5,908 nt of DNA, taken from Nitrososphaerota archaeon (GTDB lineage: Archaea > Thermoproteota > Nitrososphaeria > Nitrososphaerales > Nitrosopumilaceae). The stretch is taken from assembly GCA_016126025.1 (NCBI GenBank), contig JAEFDA010000091.1, positions 1 through 5,908 on the forward strand, read 5' to 3'. Shown one piece after another: positions 5,340 through 5,908 of the stretch. Both the position numbers and the translations under genes were made by a program. The first letter of the stretch is position 1. Each line of letters begins with the position of its first letter. The notes under the pieces were generated by a model. It did no database searches. It was not told where the DNA came from and saw only the letters and a list, made by a program, of their open reading frames with translations.

Positions 5340-5750
5340 ATGGTTGACTTCCGAATGAATGTAAAGATAATAGCACTCGCAGTAGTGATGGCGGCGGGTA
5401 TCGTATCGCTAGGCGTCACCAACACGGTGAGCACCATAGCGACGCCGGAGAACGCGGGCGAGATGGTATACAACCCGGAGATGGTGGCTTGGTGGGACGA
5501 CATGATTGTGGCCCTCGGTACCGATACCAAGACCACTTGGACGGAACCCGGTTGGGCCGACGCAGGCGTATCCGTGGACATAGAGAATCTGGGTTCCGGT
5601 ACGTACCAGATATCCCTGCATGGGATAGCCGCGTCCGGCCAAGCCATCACGTACACGATAACCGCCACGGAAAACGGTTACGACAGGTATGGACCGGCGC
5701 TACCGGACGGCGGTATGGACTCCCGCTTCTACGCAAGAGGTATGGATTGA
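5340..5750 (+). CDS. Small exported protein of unknown function (136 aa)
   Basis: I do not recognise this protein. Residues 8-26 form a basic-then-hydrophobic leader (V-K-I-I-A-L-A-V-V-M-A-A-G-I-V-S-L-G-V), most likely a signal peptide or N-terminal anchor. The remaining roughly 105 residues are acidic and rich in Gly, Thr and aromatic residues. They include a W-W-D-D motif near residue 51 and alternating beta-type segments such as V-S-V-D-I-E-N-L-G-S-G-T-Y-Q-I-S-L and I-T-Y-T-I-T-A-T-E-N-G-Y. A small beta-sandwich fold is a guess from that pattern. There are no Cys residues. ATG 5355 (Met-6) is an equally good start and would trim M-V-D-F-R. The gene diverges from the 176-residue exported protein gene, with about 130 bp between starts. 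It is the only plus-strand gene in the window, and its codon use looks like that of its neighbours. Confidence 0.75.
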   Translation: MVDFRMNVKIIALAVVMAAGIVSLGVTNTVSTIATPENAGEMVYNPEMVAWWDDMIVALGTDTKTTWTEPGWADAGVSVDIENLGSGTYQISLHGIAASGQAITYTITATENGYDRYGPALPDGGMDSRFYARGMD

Positions 5751-5908
5751 ACGGCCCCGGTGGTGGCAGTATGTCGTGTGCATGGGATCTCTCAAGAATG
5801 GTTACACGCCCCAGATCACAATACCAATGCTATCAAAAAACAGTTAATGAAAATGTATAGAAATTAAGGTCAGCAACCTGTTCTGCCCCGCCATGCGACG
5901 GTATCGGG

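Noticed and set aside
5489..5860. Plus-strand 123-codon frame overlapping the end of the small exported protein gene
   Set aside because: It runs in another frame over most of a better-supported gene, is Arg/His/Gly-rich and has no leader, motif or ribosome-binding site.
5833..5907. Possible end of a minus-strand gene entering from the right edge, with a T6 tract at 5835-5840 as terminator
   Set aside because: Only about 24 codons are visible and no motif can be judged; another minus frame is also open to position 5840s. Sequence beyond the window is needed.
5861..5908. Possible plus-strand gene start at ATG 5893 with AAATTAA 28 nt upstream
   Set aside because: Only five codons lie in the window, so the frame cannot be tested. 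The A/T-rich patch could equally be a spacer between genes.

Overview
The window looks like chromosomal DNA of a high-GC thaumarchaeon. A sponge-symbiont type such as Cenarchaeum fits best, but that is inference from memory, not a search result. The archaeal signs are a stand-alone Bud32 kinase of the KEOPS complex, an archaeal-type XTP/dITP pyrophosphatase overlapping its 3' end, and A/T-rich TATA-like boxes about 26-28 nt upstream of three start codons. That spacing predicts leaderless mRNAs. A strong Shine-Dalgarno appears before the gene internal to an operon.

Layout from left to right. Positions 1-3146 (minus strand) hold two tandem genes for secreted, Asp-rich and Cys-paired calcium-binding repeat proteins of the thrombospondin type 3 class. 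The upstream gene (711-3146 plus stop) is complete: 812 residues, a signal peptide followed only by 20 repeats. The downstream paralogue starts 11 nt after its stop and runs off the left edge after five full repeats. Positions 3147-3421 contain a promoter and a GC-rich, hairpin-rich stretch with no convincing gene. Positions 3422-4589 (minus strand) carry bud32 and the rdgB/HAM1-type pyrophosphatase, overlapping by 8 nt. Positions 4680-5210 (minus strand) encode a membrane-anchored or secreted protein of unknown function. A divergent promoter region follows, then a plus-strand gene (5340-5750) for a small exported protein of unknown function. Positions 5751-5908 hold no gene I can support.

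Functionally the window joins a housekeeping pair (tRNA t6A modification and nucleotide-pool sanitation) to exported proteins. The repeat proteins are the remarkable part. The two paralogues match repeat by repeat over repeats 1-5, including a shared lost proline in repeat 5, so the array existed before the gene duplicated. Inside the 812-residue gene, the DNA of the central repeats looks homogenised while edge repeats have diverged, and one 36-bp block is exactly duplicated one repeat length apart. Their likely role is cell-surface or extracellular Ca2+-rigidified rods for adhesion or matrix formation. That role is inferred from the family and not shown by the sequence.
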